Source: CAVQRC01 sp963715045 (lineage in GTDB: Bacteria; Planctomycetota; Planctomycetia; Pirellulales; Lacipirellulaceae). From it: DNA of 47,033 nucleotides. Below, piece after piece: positions 15,463 through 24,765 of the stretch (the first letter of the stretch is position 1; each line of letters opens with the position of its first letter). Below the pieces are notes generated by a model. That model saw nothing but the letters and a program-made list of their open reading frames with translations, searched no databases and was not told the origin of the DNA. The DNA lies in NCBI GenBank assembly GCA_963715045.1, contig CAVQRC010000015.1, forward strand, positions 1 through 47,033, in the 5' to 3' direction. The translations under genes were made by a program, and so were the position numbers.

Positions 15463-17168
15463 ACGAACCCGCCCGGTGGCAACTGGGCTGCTTCCCGTTG
15501 GGCTCCTCCGAACAAATCGGTGAAGGCACCTCGGTGGGACTCGTCAACAAGTTCCGCCGGGCGGAGCACGACGTTTTCGTGGCCGAAGTTGGCGGCCACG
15601 AAGACCTGCTGTTCGCCATCCAGACTCGTGCGTAGCAGCGCCAGCACGCTGTCGGGAACGCCACCGATTAACGAGATCGGCGCCTCGGGATGAAATGCGG
15701 GCTGATCTCGCCGCGTCGCCAGCAAGGTTCGATAGCCGGCATAGATGCCGGGAGCCAGCGTTTCAGCCGCCTGGAGATGTGCTTCCAGCTCTTGCAGTTC
15801 GTACTTGTGCCGATTGATGCGGCGATTAATGCCCGTATCGCGTGCGGCGGCGTAGTCGTTGCGGGTGCCGACCAGGCTGTGAAAGTAAACCGCAGGGATT
15901 CCGGGCAACGACAACATCACGGCCTGTGAGGTGAGAAACTGCCGCATGTGTCGCTCGCTGTCGGCCGGTTCGCCGGCGACTGTCGGAGAGAGGGCATCGA
16001 CAAACGTGATGTTCAATTCGTAAGGAGAAGCGGTCCCGTCAGGCTGCGTGCGGGTACTGATCAGCCCGCCGCGATCCTGAACGGCGCGGACCACGCGTTC
16101 GAAGCGGTCGTCGGGCACCAGGCCTTCCAGCGGTCGGACGCCGATCCCGTCATGGCTGGCGGTGAAATTGAAAAACGTGCAGCCCGCGGGCGGCGGATCG
16201 AGAGTTTCCAGCCAGCGGCGGAGATAGACCGCGTCCCCACTGGTGAACGCATCCAACAACAGCGGCGGCAAGCTGAACTGGTAGACCATGTGCGCTTCGT
16301 CGCCGCGACCAAAGTAGCTGATATTCTCGGCATGCGGGACGTTCGTCTCGGTCAGCATCAAGGTCCCGGGAAATGCCTCCGAAGTCACGTCCCGCATGAG
16401 CTTGACGACTTCATGAGTCTCCGGCAGATGCAGGCAATTCGTCCCGACGACCTTCCACAGAAAGGCGATCGCGTCCAACCGCACGATTCGCGCTCCCCGC
16501 TGACAATACTCGAGCAGCACCCGCAGCATCCGCAGCAGAACTTCGGGGTTGGCGTAATTGAGGTCGATTTGATCATCGCTGAACGTCGTCCAGAGATGCT
16601 TCACGCCCCGTTCGGTTTCCACCGGCGTCAGCAGCGGCAGGTTCCTGGGACGAACGACCTGGCGATAATCGAGCGCCGGATCGGCCTCGATGAAGAACTG
16701 GTCGTACGGCGGTGCTCCGGCCAGATACTGCCGAAACCAATCGCTGTGGCGGGAAATGTGATTGAGCACGAGGTCGAACATCAGGTCGACCCGCTCGCCA
16801 AGCCCGGCGATGTCGTTCCAATCGCCGGCCTCGGGATCGATCGACAGATAATCGATCACGCTGAAGCCATCGTCGGAAGAATAGGGGCAGAACGGCAGCA
16901 GGTGGACTGTCGAAAGGAGCTGATCCAGGCCTGTCGCCCGCAGCCAGGCCGTAAACGTCGCGAGCGGCGTGGCGGATGCCGAGCGGAGCTGATCAGGGTA
17001 GGTGATCAGGACCACATCACGCTCGCTCCAGGGACTCCCGCCCGGATGAAGTCGAGCGGATTGGCCGCGATACTCATTCACCAGGGCCCGAACCCGGGAG
17101 CCCAACTCGGCTCCCTGACCGGGGTATATCCGCTCCAGTCGTGACTCGAAACTCGTCTCGGCAGGCAC
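15444..17168 (-). CDS. GH13_18 sugar phosphorylase, likely glucosylglycerate phosphorylase type
   Basis: The 574-residue protein is a GH13 alpha-retaining phosphorylase of the sucrose phosphorylase subfamily, which splits an alpha-glucoside with phosphate to give glucose 1-phosphate. Catalytic residues are visible: nucleophile Asp232 (IVRLDAIAFLWK), acid/base Glu274 (LMLTETNVPH) and transition-state stabiliser Asp340 (NFTASHDGIG). HLLPFCPYSSDDGFSVIDY marks the N-terminal barrel. LDAIAFLWK with VGTNCLHLPETH resembles the YcjM-type glucosylglycerate phosphorylases more than true sucrose phosphorylases. This fits the neighbouring GpgS-like gene, but specificity is inference. The start at 17168 lies 46 bp after the glycosyltransferase stop. 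Confidence 0.82.
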   Translation of the reverse strand: MPAETSFESRLERIYPGQGAELGSRVRALVNEYRGQSARLHPGGSPWSERDVVLITYPDQLRSASATPLATFTAWLRATGLDQLLSTVHLLPFCPYSSDDGFSVIDYLSIDPEAGDWNDIAGLGERVDLMFDLVLNHISRHSDWFRQYLAGAPPYDQFFIEADPALDYRQVVRPRNLPLLTPVETERGVKHLWTTFSDDQIDLNYANPEVLLRMLRVLLEYCQRGARIVRLDAIAFLWKVVGTNCLHLPETHEVVKLMRDVTSEAFPGTLMLTETNVPHAENISYFGRGDEAHMVYQFSLPPLLLDAFTSGDAVYLRRWLETLDPPPAGCTFFNFTASHDGIGVRPLEGLVPDDRFERVVRAVQDRGGLISTRTQPDGTASPYELNITFVDALSPTVAGEPADSERHMRQFLTSQAVMLSLPGIPAVYFHSLVGTRNDYAAARDTGINRRINRHKYELQELEAHLQAAETLAPGIYAGYRTLLATRRDQPAFHPEAPISLIGGVPDSVLALLRTSLDGEQQVFVAANFGHENVVLRPAELVDESHRGAFTDLFGGAQREAAQLPPGGFVWLQRK

Positions 17169-17214
17169 TCGCTCTCCTTTCTGGCCGGCTGATGAACGGG
17201 CGACTCTCCGTGAC

Positions 17215-18489
17215 TCACATGTCGTCCATACCGGTAACGTTGGTAATCAGCACTCGCAACTTGCGGCGGAGTACGGCGTAGCTGTAGAAGCGTTTGCCGA
17301 GGTCGAAGTTCTTGTCGACCATATTTTTGCGGTATTCCTCGTCGTCGATGACCCGCTGTACTTTTTCGCGCACGTCACGGGTGAGGAAGCCGTTCATGGT
17401 GATCACATCGAATCCGCGAGGCTCGATGTCGGATACGAAAATCGAGTAACGATTGACGAGCACCGGTTTGCGAAAATAGAAGGCCTCGATGAGGGCGTTT
17501 CCGAAACCTTCGTAGAGACTCGGATAGGTAATGAAGTCGGCGTGAATGTAGGCATCGGCCAATACGTAGACGCGTTCGCCCTTCTCGTTGAATCCGCGTT
17601 CGTCGCGGATGCGATCGGGAATCAACAGCAATTGGACGCCCTGATGCTCGGCCAGATCCCGCAGCGCATTGAGATACTCGTCTCCCTCGTCGCCGGACTC
17701 ATGGGAGATCACGAGCTTGCACTTGGGATTGTTCAGGGCCCCGATGAGGGCGATGGCGTGTTCGATTCCCTTGCGTGGCACGACGCGGGTCGGTTGGAGG
17801 AACATGACGTCGTCGGGCTCGAGACCGATACTGGCGCGAAAGTCCGCATTAAAGTCGTCAATTCCGGGTGGCTCGATGTCGAAGTCGAGCACGTTGGGCA
17901 CGAGAATCGACGAGACGCCACGGCGGTGCGACAGGGCCCGCTGCGCCTCGGAGTTGATCGTCACGTGCTGAATCGACGGCAACGTGCAGGGAAAGGCCAT
18001 CCTCAGGAAATCACCGCACGCATTGACGCTGAACCGATCGCGTTCCCAGTAGAAGTCATGATGATGGGCGATGGTGGGAAAGTTCGTCTCGGCGACGAAC
18101 ATTGCCAGGGCGACGCCAAGCGGAATATTCATCGGGATCGTCATCGCGTTCTGGACGACCAGGATCTCGATCTCGAATTTTCGCGTAAACTCGTAGAGCG
18201 TGGTTTTGAGATGATCGGCCAATGCGAGGATTCGTCGGCTGACTTCGGGATCTCGCGTCATGACGCCGAAGCACCGCTGATTGATCCACTGGATATCCGG
18301 GTTGGCGAAGTGGGCATGCGGGACGTGCATGCTGATTTCTGGACTGGTGTCGAGCTTGCCACCGTACCAATAACTGACGTGGCGGTGATCCCAGAGCATC
18401 TTGGCCCATTTCGCCGCCTCGAGCGACACTCCGTCGGTGCCCGCGAAACGGGTGCCGACAAAGCCAATGTTGTGTCCGAGCTGGGCCAT
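17215..18489 (-). CDS. Glycosyltransferase, GT-B fold, group 1 (GT4-like)
   Basis: The 424-residue protein begins with IGFVGTRFAGTDGVSLEAAK, the usual N-terminal acceptor-domain loop of group 1 transferases. The C-terminal donor domain has FLQPTRVVPRKGIEHAI and the E-x7-E region SLYEGFGNALIEAFYF. It has no signal peptide and should be cytoplasmic. In organisms making mannosylglucosylglycerate, a GT4 enzyme adds the second sugar to glucosylglycerate. Gene context (GpgS-like, phosphorylase, HAD hydrolase) makes that a fair hypothesis here. The frame is open to 18606, but the ATG at 18489 starts the family-like sequence. About 280 bp without another gene lie between it and the HAD gene, so it may have its own promoter. 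Confidence 0.78.
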   Translation of the reverse strand: MAQLGHNIGFVGTRFAGTDGVSLEAAKWAKMLWDHRHVSYWYGGKLDTSPEISMHVPHAHFANPDIQWINQRCFGVMTRDPEVSRRILALADHLKTTLYEFTRKFEIEILVVQNAMTIPMNIPLGVALAMFVAETNFPTIAHHHDFYWERDRFSVNACGDFLRMAFPCTLPSIQHVTINSEAQRALSHRRGVSSILVPNVLDFDIEPPGIDDFNADFRASIGLEPDDVMFLQPTRVVPRKGIEHAIALIGALNNPKCKLVISHESGDEGDEYLNALRDLAEHQGVQLLLIPDRIRDERGFNEKGERVYVLADAYIHADFITYPSLYEGFGNALIEAFYFRKPVLVNRYSIFVSDIEPRGFDVITMNGFLTRDVREKVQRVIDDEEYRKNMVDKNFDLGKRFYSYAVLRRKLRVLITNVTGMDDM

Positions 18490-18769
18490 TGTTAACTGTT
18501 TGCAAGTGGGTTGGAGGGAATGCTGGAAGCGGCCCTGCAGCGTCCAGTCGCGGTACTTCCCAGGCAGGCTGGCGGGCCACCGCACGTGTGTGAAACGTAC
18601 GATCAACGACGCCCCATCGCGCGGTGCACAAGGATAGAACCCGCCGCTGCCAGCTCAGCCGACTCTCACGAAAAACACGGGATCGCGGCGTTCGGCGGCG
18701 GCTACCGCTGCCACTTTCTCAGCGTCATGCTCCGGTTGTGCCGATCCTCTCAGATATAGAGACTATCCG

Positions 18770-19648
18770 TCAGTCAGCAAGCCGCAATATGGTGAGAATC
18801 TGTCGCAACTCCGTGACGATCCGGTCGGGGGTCACGCCAGCGACCAGCGCGTCATCCCGCCGCCATCGCAGGCTGCGGTCGTCCCCCGCAAACAGCGCCG
18901 TCCGAAACCCGACCGCTGCCGCGGGCGCGATGTCGTTTCGCATGTCGTTTCCGACGTACAGCACCTCGCTCGCTGCAAGACCTTTCACCGCCAGGGTCGC
19001 GGCCGCCTGCTCGTAGAGGTACCGCCCCGGTTTCGCTTGCCGGTACACGTACGACCACCAACACCGACTCGGAGCGAAACCCAGCTCTTGCGGACTGCCC
19101 CCGACAAGGGCCTGAAACAGCAGCGGCGTAAAGAACTGGGCGTTGCTGATGATGCCCAGCGTCAACCGGGACTTCCGGATCGTCTCCAGGAATTCGGCGA
19201 GCCCGGGCATGGGCCACACGGGATTCACCCGCATCTCGTATTCGATCGCCAGACGCTCCCTGTCCAGGTGCTGGTCGGCAGTGGCAATCCATCCGGCCGC
19301 GACAAACTCCGCGAGTGCGTCACGCCAGACTTCGCGAATCTCTACTTCCGGATAATCCACCTCGGACTCGGCATGGTGCCGCCCAATGACCGCATGCAGC
19401 ACCTCGACCGCCTCGTCGCCGTGGCCCTCGAACGCGACTCCCATGGCGGTCAAGGCGTCGCAAATGGCGTCGCCGCGGCTGACGCCGCTCGTCAGGCTGA
19501 TGTCGCCACTGGCGCTCACCAGGAGCGTCCCGTACACGTCCAGCACGACCGCCCGGATTCCGTCCAGCGGAGCCAATTGAGGGGCGACGCCGGTTTCCAG
19601 CGGCGCCAGCGGTCGGCTCGCCTGGCGGATCATCTCGACCTGATCCAT
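18770..19648 (-). CDS. HAD-superfamily hydrolase
   Basis: The 292-residue cytoplasmic protein carries the four HAD motifs: motif I VVLDVYGTLL near residue 33, motif II ISNAQ, motif III with Lys in YRQAKPGRYLY, and motif IV YVGNDMRNDIAPA. Motif I has Tyr two residues after the nucleophilic Asp, whereas most phosphatases have a second Asp there. The cap domain is alpha-helical (HAD-IA type). Context invites a glucosyl-3-phosphoglycerate phosphatase role, but motif I makes that uncertain. The ATG at 19648 is chosen because GAGGAG lies at normal spacing; an upstream ATG at 19678 is possible. The glycosyltransferase gene ends 8 bp before it, implying an operon. Confidence 0.8.
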   Translation of the reverse strand: MDQVEMIRQASRPLAPLETGVAPQLAPLDGIRAVVLDVYGTLLVSASGDISLTSGVSRGDAICDALTAMGVAFEGHGDEAVEVLHAVIGRHHAESEVDYPEVEIREVWRDALAEFVAAGWIATADQHLDRERLAIEYEMRVNPVWPMPGLAEFLETIRKSRLTLGIISNAQFFTPLLFQALVGGSPQELGFAPSRCWWSYVYRQAKPGRYLYEQAAATLAVKGLAASEVLYVGNDMRNDIAPAAAVGFRTALFAGDDRSLRWRRDDALVAGVTPDRIVTELRQILTILRLAD

Positions 19649-19655
19649 TCCCTTC

Positions 19656-21228
19656 TCACTCCTCGAATCGAATTGCATGCAGGCGGTCGGCCTTGAGAAA
19701 ATACGCCAGAATCGCGTCGCCAGCGGTGAGCGGCCGCAAGTCTCCCGACGTGGATCGGGCCACGCTCCGATAGATTCTGTCCAGTCGCCGGCCAACTTTC
19801 GGCAGGCAATACGTGGAGCGTACGATCGCCGCGTTGGCATCGATCACCGATTGTTCGCAGCGGTCATCGGCTTGGATTCCAGCCAGGCCCGGATTGAGCG
19901 CTTCGAGCTCCGTCTGCGCGACCGCCGGATCCGCCGCGGCGTGGCGGATGACAAGCTCCTGAAATTTTCCGGGCAACAACGCGAAGTCAATCGTCCTCCG
20001 GTCGTCTCCCGCAAGCTGCCTGGCGTGCTCCCGCTCCGTCGGGTCGGGCCGGACGCCGTACTGCTCACAGGCCCATGCATACGCGCGATCGAAGGCGTCG
20101 GCCAGCCGATCGCGATCCGGGATCCAGGCGAGCGGAACGTCGAACGCTTTGCGCAGGCCGGGAAACCGCATTCCGGCCGATTCGAACTCGACCGTGATGC
20201 CGGGCAAGTCGCGACCGCTGAGCGGTTTTCCGGCTAACCAGGTCTCGAGGAAGACCATCCCGAAGCCTTCGGCAACGCTCGTTGTGATGACCCGATCGCT
20301 CGCCGCCAAGGCGTCGAGGAAAGCCGTCTCGCCATCGCCGCAAATATCGAATAGGGTGCGCAACCCGAGTTCTTCTGCGAGAGCTCTCCACCGCTGGAAC
20401 GAGGGCAGCTCGGCGGGATTGCGGGGTGCGAGCGTGACGGCATGCCAGGTGTCGGGCGAGCTGATCGCGGAATACCAGCAAGAGTTCGCCGAGGTTCTTC
20501 CGCCGAATAGCGCGTACGGGATACAGAACGAGCCGGGCATCGCCGGGTATCCCCAGCCGCGACCGCACCGGTCGGGCCACCGCTGCACCAGCGGGGAATT
20601 CATCGAATTCGGCTGCCGGATTGGGGAGGACGTGCAGCCGTTCTTCGGCACAGCCGGCCTGACGGAGCACATCCGCATCACGCGGCGTCAGTGTTGCGTA
20701 GTGGATCCCCGGCGATTGCGGGTAGAGCTGTGTGGCCAGCACGCCTGGATCGTCGGCAGCCAGCGCCGTGGCAAGGCGACGGTAATTCGCCGGGCGAAAG
20801 TCTTCGGCAAAGTCATGAATCTGCAGCAGCAGCCGATACCCTTGCTCGGCGAGCGTACGCACCGCCTGGGGCCAGGAGATGTTCTTGCCGAGGGCATGGT
20901 TGTGGATGTGCAGCACCGTCTCGCCGGGCGCGAAGCCCCGCGTGGTGAGCTCCTGGGTTACCTTCCTGGCAAGGGACTCGCTGGCCGGGACTTCGGCGGA
21001 ATCATAGTCGAGCTCTGGTACCGGGAGCAGCAGCACTTCGAAGGGGGCCCGCCCGTGCCACATCGTTTCCGGCCAGCCAGCGTGACGGCCGCCGTACAGC
21101 ACGCCGATCCGCCCTGGTCGCCTGTCCTCCGGTAACGTGGCGAGCGTGCGAATCTGGCTCAGGATCACCTGGGTAACGCCGCCCGGATTCAGATGGTAAT
21201 GGGCGAAGACAACCTGCATCGCGGTCAT
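19656..21228 (-). pseudogene. Glycosyltransferase (group 1-like) with one frameshift
   Basis: Reading from ATG 21228 gives FAHYHLNPGGVTQVILSQI, a typical N-terminal domain, on to RLVLYPVRAIRRKNLGELLL near 20480. The continuation lies in a different frame (SAISSPDTWHAVTLAP, FDICGDGETAFLDALAASD, TTSVAEGFGMVFLETWLAGK with the donor-domain E-x7-E pattern) and runs to the stop at 19656. A single-base indel at about 20472-20490 explains this. Joined, the protein would be about 524 residues. Both halves look well preserved and the gene overlaps the ACP gene by ATGA (21225-21228). An error in the consensus or a very recent lesion is therefore more likely than old decay. The sugar donor and acceptor are unknown. 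Confidence 0.72.
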
Positions 21229-21461
21229 TGAAGATACTGGTTGATGAACGTGACTGCGTCACCGACCGATTTGACACCCAGGGCGGCTTCCTCATCCATG
21301 TCGATATCGAACTCTTCCTCAAAGGCCGCCACGAGTTCGATGCTTTGAATCGACTCGGCGCCCAGATCTTCAACGAACCGAGAGTTGTCTTCGACACGCT
21401 GGAGGTCGACTTTGAGAGTCTCGGCGACGACGCGGCGGACGCGTTCTCGGGTATCGGACAT
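21225..21461 (-). CDS. Acyl carrier protein
   Basis: This 78-residue acidic protein has the ACP fold signature: DLGAESIQSIELVAAFEEEF, with Ser37 as the expected 4'-phosphopantetheine attachment site, followed by FDIDMDEEAA. It is full length for a stand-alone ACP. No fatty-acid or polyketide synthase genes accompany it. Instead it is translationally coupled (ATGA overlap) to a glycosyltransferase gene and lies 98 bp downstream of a DUF4954 gene. It therefore looks like a dedicated carrier for an acylation step in this cluster, not the housekeeping ACP, although that is inference. Confidence 0.85.
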   Translation of the reverse strand: MSDTRERVRRVVAETLKVDLQRVEDNSRFVEDLGAESIQSIELVAAFEEEFDIDMDEEAALGVKSVGDAVTFINQYLQ

Positions 21462-21559
21462 GGATTCTCAATCCTCTACGGTTTGTAAACGCCACCCTGA
21501 AGGGACGTTCGGGGCTGGTGATACGTGATTGTGGCCGTACCGCCGCGTCAGTAGGAGAT

Positions 21560-23575
21560 TCATGCCAGCTCGGCCAATGCGGCGACGATGCGGTCGCAGC
21601 GATCAGGCAATTCCTCGATCTGGGTCATGAGCGACTTCACAAAACTGTTCTCGGCGAGCTCGCCTCGAACGGCGGCAAAATCGCGTTCCCGGTCACCTTC
21701 GCCGCCGTCGACGCCGAACCCTGTGTGGCTGGCTTCGTCGTACTCTCGTTGAGCATCGATCAGCACCAACCGCAGGAATTTTGCGTGCTGCGTGGCATAC
21801 TTCCCCACGACGTCTTGAAGCGCGCCGCTCGTGGCGTTCGCCAGATCGCTCAAACCCGTGTCTGCGGCCTGGTGCCGGACCCACACCCAGACATCTTCTT
21901 CATAAAGGTCGTGAATCTGTTGCAGACGGTGCCGAAGCTGTTCAATCGTCTCGATCTCTCCGCTCTCGACGGCATCCCACAACCGGCCGAGGCGATCTCG
22001 CGGCATGAGCTGTCCGCCGACGTCGCACCAGGCTTCGCTGTAGACGGCCGCCTCCTCGAAGCCCACCAGTTCCTGCGCCGTTCGCGGCGATTGCGGCAAC
22101 CGTTTTTCGATTCGAATCACGATCTGCTCGAGAAGATACCGCTCGATGCAGGCGGCATATCGCTTGCGGCCGGTCCGCAGCAGGACCCGCTTGATCTCGA
22201 CACCGCCTGTCGTCACCGTTTCGACGGCGCGATCGGCCTGCTCCTTGAGACGATCAAGCAATGCCAGTCCACGCTGCATTCGACCGATCGTAAACGGGCT
22301 GAAGACATCGAAGGAGATGACGTCGCGACGCAGCGGCGCCTTCCGACGATCGCGACTGGGCCACTTCGAGCCGTCACGCAGGGTTCCGACGGTGGCAATG
22401 TAATGCCCGGGAATCAGCTCGCAGCGGCCGCTGGCATCGGCCTCGAGGTGGCTGAAGGGCAGGTCGGCCGTATCGAAGCTGCGGGTGTGCTTGCCGAGCA
22501 CCACGGAAAACGGGCCGACGCGACCGGGCCACATCAGGTAGGACGACGATCCGGTTTTGCAGCCCCGTTCGAGCTTGCCTTCGTGCGTGGGTCCGAGCTT
22601 GTAGCGATGGTTCGATTGATTGGTGGCGCTGCCGGCGTTGAAGAAACTCATCGCCCCGCCGATCAGCAACGTCGACTTGTGATGGGTGACCGTGTAGGGG
22701 CCGGCCAGGACGCTGCAGCCCTCACCGTGAAACGCCTCGCAGTTGGCCATCAGCAGGCAGTTCTCCGCGGAGAACTGCTTCCCAACGCGACTGGCCTGGC
22801 CGACAAACGTCTTGTCGAGTACCGCGGCTCCCGTGACCTGGGCACCTTCGGCAACGATGAAGTCGCGGGCGATGACGGCATCGGCGAGGATCGCGGGTGC
22901 GTCGCGGCAACTGAGGATGGTCCCGTTGACGAGCGACTGGACGGCATCGACGATTGCGAACGGGCCGATATCGACGCCCACGATACGCGGCGAGCCGGTG
23001 ACTTGGGCCGCTTCACCGACGATGGCGAAATCGCGACGGTTGTCCCTGGCCGCGGCCGCGGCCATCCGCTGGAGTTGTCGGACCAACTCGGCTCGGTAGC
23101 GATAGCAGCAGATCAGGTGGGCGAACTGCGCCGAGAGTTCGGTGAAGAGCGGGACTTCGCGGCCTCCGGCTTCATTCAGGACGGCGACTTCCACTCCCCC
23201 GCCGAACGCGGAATCGGGCAGGCACTCCATCGTGCCGACGTTTTCGATCACGGCCCGATCGCCGATATGGTACCCGGCGAGATGGCCTGCGATGTTCGCC
23301 ACGCGTACGCCGTCGCCAAGCCGGCAGTTGGCAATCCGTGCTCGATACAGTCCCGGCGGGTGCAGCGAGATGTCATCGGGCGTCGCATCGTCGCTGAGCA
23401 ATCCGATGCTGACGGTGCCGGCGAAATCGACCTCCGCGACACGTTCGACGTCAAACGGATCACGCACGAGGATCGTCTCCCAGTCCTGGGCCGTGCATCG
23501 GCGTGCCTCGAGCCGCTTGATCTCGTCGGTCCGCAACTGGCGATAGTTCTGGTTCATGTGGCCATTGATCTCCAT
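21560..23575 (-). CDS. DUF4954 family protein (left-handed beta-helix-like)
   Basis: The 671-residue protein matches my recollection of DUF4954 proteins of Bacteroidetes and Planctomycetes. Repeated hexapeptide-like turns in the middle (VIENVGTMECLPDSAFGGG, IVGVDIGPFAIVDAV, GAQVTGAAVLDKTFVG) suggest a left-handed beta-helix as in acyltransferases such as LpxA. KLGPTHEGKLERGCKTGSSS is a distinctive conserved stretch. The C-terminal ~250 residues are helical. Biochemical function is unknown; nucleotidyl- or acyltransferase activity would fit the fold. The ATG at 23575 overlaps the acetate kinase stop as TGATG; a second ATG at 23557 is the alternative. It lies between ackA and the ACP gene. Confidence 0.75.
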   Translation of the reverse strand: MEINGHMNQNYRQLRTDEIKRLEARRCTAQDWETILVRDPFDVERVAEVDFAGTVSIGLLSDDATPDDISLHPPGLYRARIANCRLGDGVRVANIAGHLAGYHIGDRAVIENVGTMECLPDSAFGGGVEVAVLNEAGGREVPLFTELSAQFAHLICCYRYRAELVRQLQRMAAAAARDNRRDFAIVGEAAQVTGSPRIVGVDIGPFAIVDAVQSLVNGTILSCRDAPAILADAVIARDFIVAEGAQVTGAAVLDKTFVGQASRVGKQFSAENCLLMANCEAFHGEGCSVLAGPYTVTHHKSTLLIGGAMSFFNAGSATNQSNHRYKLGPTHEGKLERGCKTGSSSYLMWPGRVGPFSVVLGKHTRSFDTADLPFSHLEADASGRCELIPGHYIATVGTLRDGSKWPSRDRRKAPLRRDVISFDVFSPFTIGRMQRGLALLDRLKEQADRAVETVTTGGVEIKRVLLRTGRKRYAACIERYLLEQIVIRIEKRLPQSPRTAQELVGFEEAAVYSEAWCDVGGQLMPRDRLGRLWDAVESGEIETIEQLRHRLQQIHDLYEEDVWVWVRHQAADTGLSDLANATSGALQDVVGKYATQHAKFLRLVLIDAQREYDEASHTGFGVDGGEGDRERDFAAVRGELAENSFVKSLMTQIEELPDRCDRIVAALAELA

Positions 23576-24765
23576 CACTCGGCGCTCAGGCGGTAGGTGT
23601 CTTCGGCGATGGCTCCTTCTTCGTCGGTCGCGATCACCAGGACAGCCGTGGCCCCACCACGATCGAGCCGACCACTCTCGCCGGAGAATTGTTCGTTGAG
23701 CTCGCTGTCGAGTTCGATCCCCAGCCCCGCGAGCCCACCACAGACTTTCGCCCGCACGAGCGCCGCATTCTCGCCGATCCCGCCAGTGAACACGACGGCG
23801 TCGACGTTGCCGAGGGCGGCGTAGTACGCCCCGACATATTTCTTGATGCGGTAGCAAAAGACATCGATAGCCAGTTGGGCGCGGACGTTGCCACCCGACG
23901 CCTCATCAACCAGCGTCCGCATATCGTTCGAGCAGCCCGAGATGCCCAACACGCCGCTCTTCTTGTTGCACAACTCGTTGAGCGCTTCGAAGTCGTAGCC
24001 TTGCTCGGCAAGGTAGAACAGGATCGCCGGGTCGATGTCGCCGCAGCGGGTGCCCATCGGGACTCCCTCGAGAGGCGTCATCCCCATCGAGGTGTCGACG
24101 GAGCGGCCTTCGCGGACGGCGGTGATGGAGCTGCCGTTGCCGAGATGGCAGGTAATGCAGTTAATGTCGTACTTGTGACGGCCCAGGATCTCGGCAGCCC
24201 GGCGGGCAACATAGCGGTGCGAGGTACCGTGAAAGCCGTAGCGGCGGACGCCGTACCGCTCGTAGAGTTCGTATGGCAACGCATAAGTGTAGGCCACCGC
24301 CGGAATCGTCGCGTGGAACGCGGTATCAAAACAGGCGATTTGCGGCACGCCGGGCAGGGCCTCTCGGGCGGCCCGAATGCCCGTCAGATTGGGCGGATTG
24401 TGCAGCGGGGCGAGCTGGGACATCCGCTCGATGGTCGCCAGCACCTTGTCGTCGATGCGGACGGAGCCGCTGAACTCTTCGCCGCCGTGGACGACCCGAT
24501 GGCCGACGGCCCCGATCGGTTCCCCTTCGCGACCAGCACCAGCAGCCGCCCCCACCAGCAGATCAAGAATCACGCCCATGGCCTGCTGATGATTTGCCGC
24601 GGTCACGGATCGCTCTGCGGTACCTTGCGGACCGTGGTGCGAGAACGATGCCTGGCTGGTGCCGATCCGTTCCACGAAGCCTTTGGCAAGCAATCCCTTG
24701 GCAGGCATTTCGAACAACTGGTACTTGATCGACGAACTGCCGCAATTGACGACGAGGACCTTCAC
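23575..24765 (-). CDS. ackA: Acetate kinase
   Basis: The enzyme interconverts acetyl phosphate plus ADP with acetate plus ATP in the cytoplasm. The 396-residue length is normal. Signatures are complete: VVNCGSSSIKYQLF at the N-terminus, VGHRVVHGGEEFSGS, FDTAFHATIP, RYGFHGTSHRYV, CHLGNGSSITAV with MGMTPLEGVPMGTRCGDIDP, and FTGGIGENAALVR. The start overlaps the phosphotransacetylase stop by ATGA and its stop overlaps the DUF4954 start, so the three genes should be co-transcribed and coupled. With Pta it links acetyl-CoA, acetyl phosphate and ATP. Confidence 0.95.
   Translation of the reverse strand: MKVLVVNCGSSSIKYQLFEMPAKGLLAKGFVERIGTSQASFSHHGPQGTAERSVTAANHQQAMGVILDLLVGAAAGAGREGEPIGAVGHRVVHGGEEFSGSVRIDDKVLATIERMSQLAPLHNPPNLTGIRAAREALPGVPQIACFDTAFHATIPAVAYTYALPYELYERYGVRRYGFHGTSHRYVARRAAEILGRHKYDINCITCHLGNGSSITAVREGRSVDTSMGMTPLEGVPMGTRCGDIDPAILFYLAEQGYDFEALNELCNKKSGVLGISGCSNDMRTLVDEASGGNVRAQLAIDVFCYRIKKYVGAYYAALGNVDAVVFTGGIGENAALVRAKVCGGLAGLGIELDSELNEQFSGESGRLDRGGATAVLVIATDEEGAIAEDTYRLSAE

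Noticed and set aside
21518..23596. 692-codon plus-strand open frame
   Set aside because: It is antisense to the DUF4954 gene, which is coupled to ackA and has a coherent beta-helix pattern.
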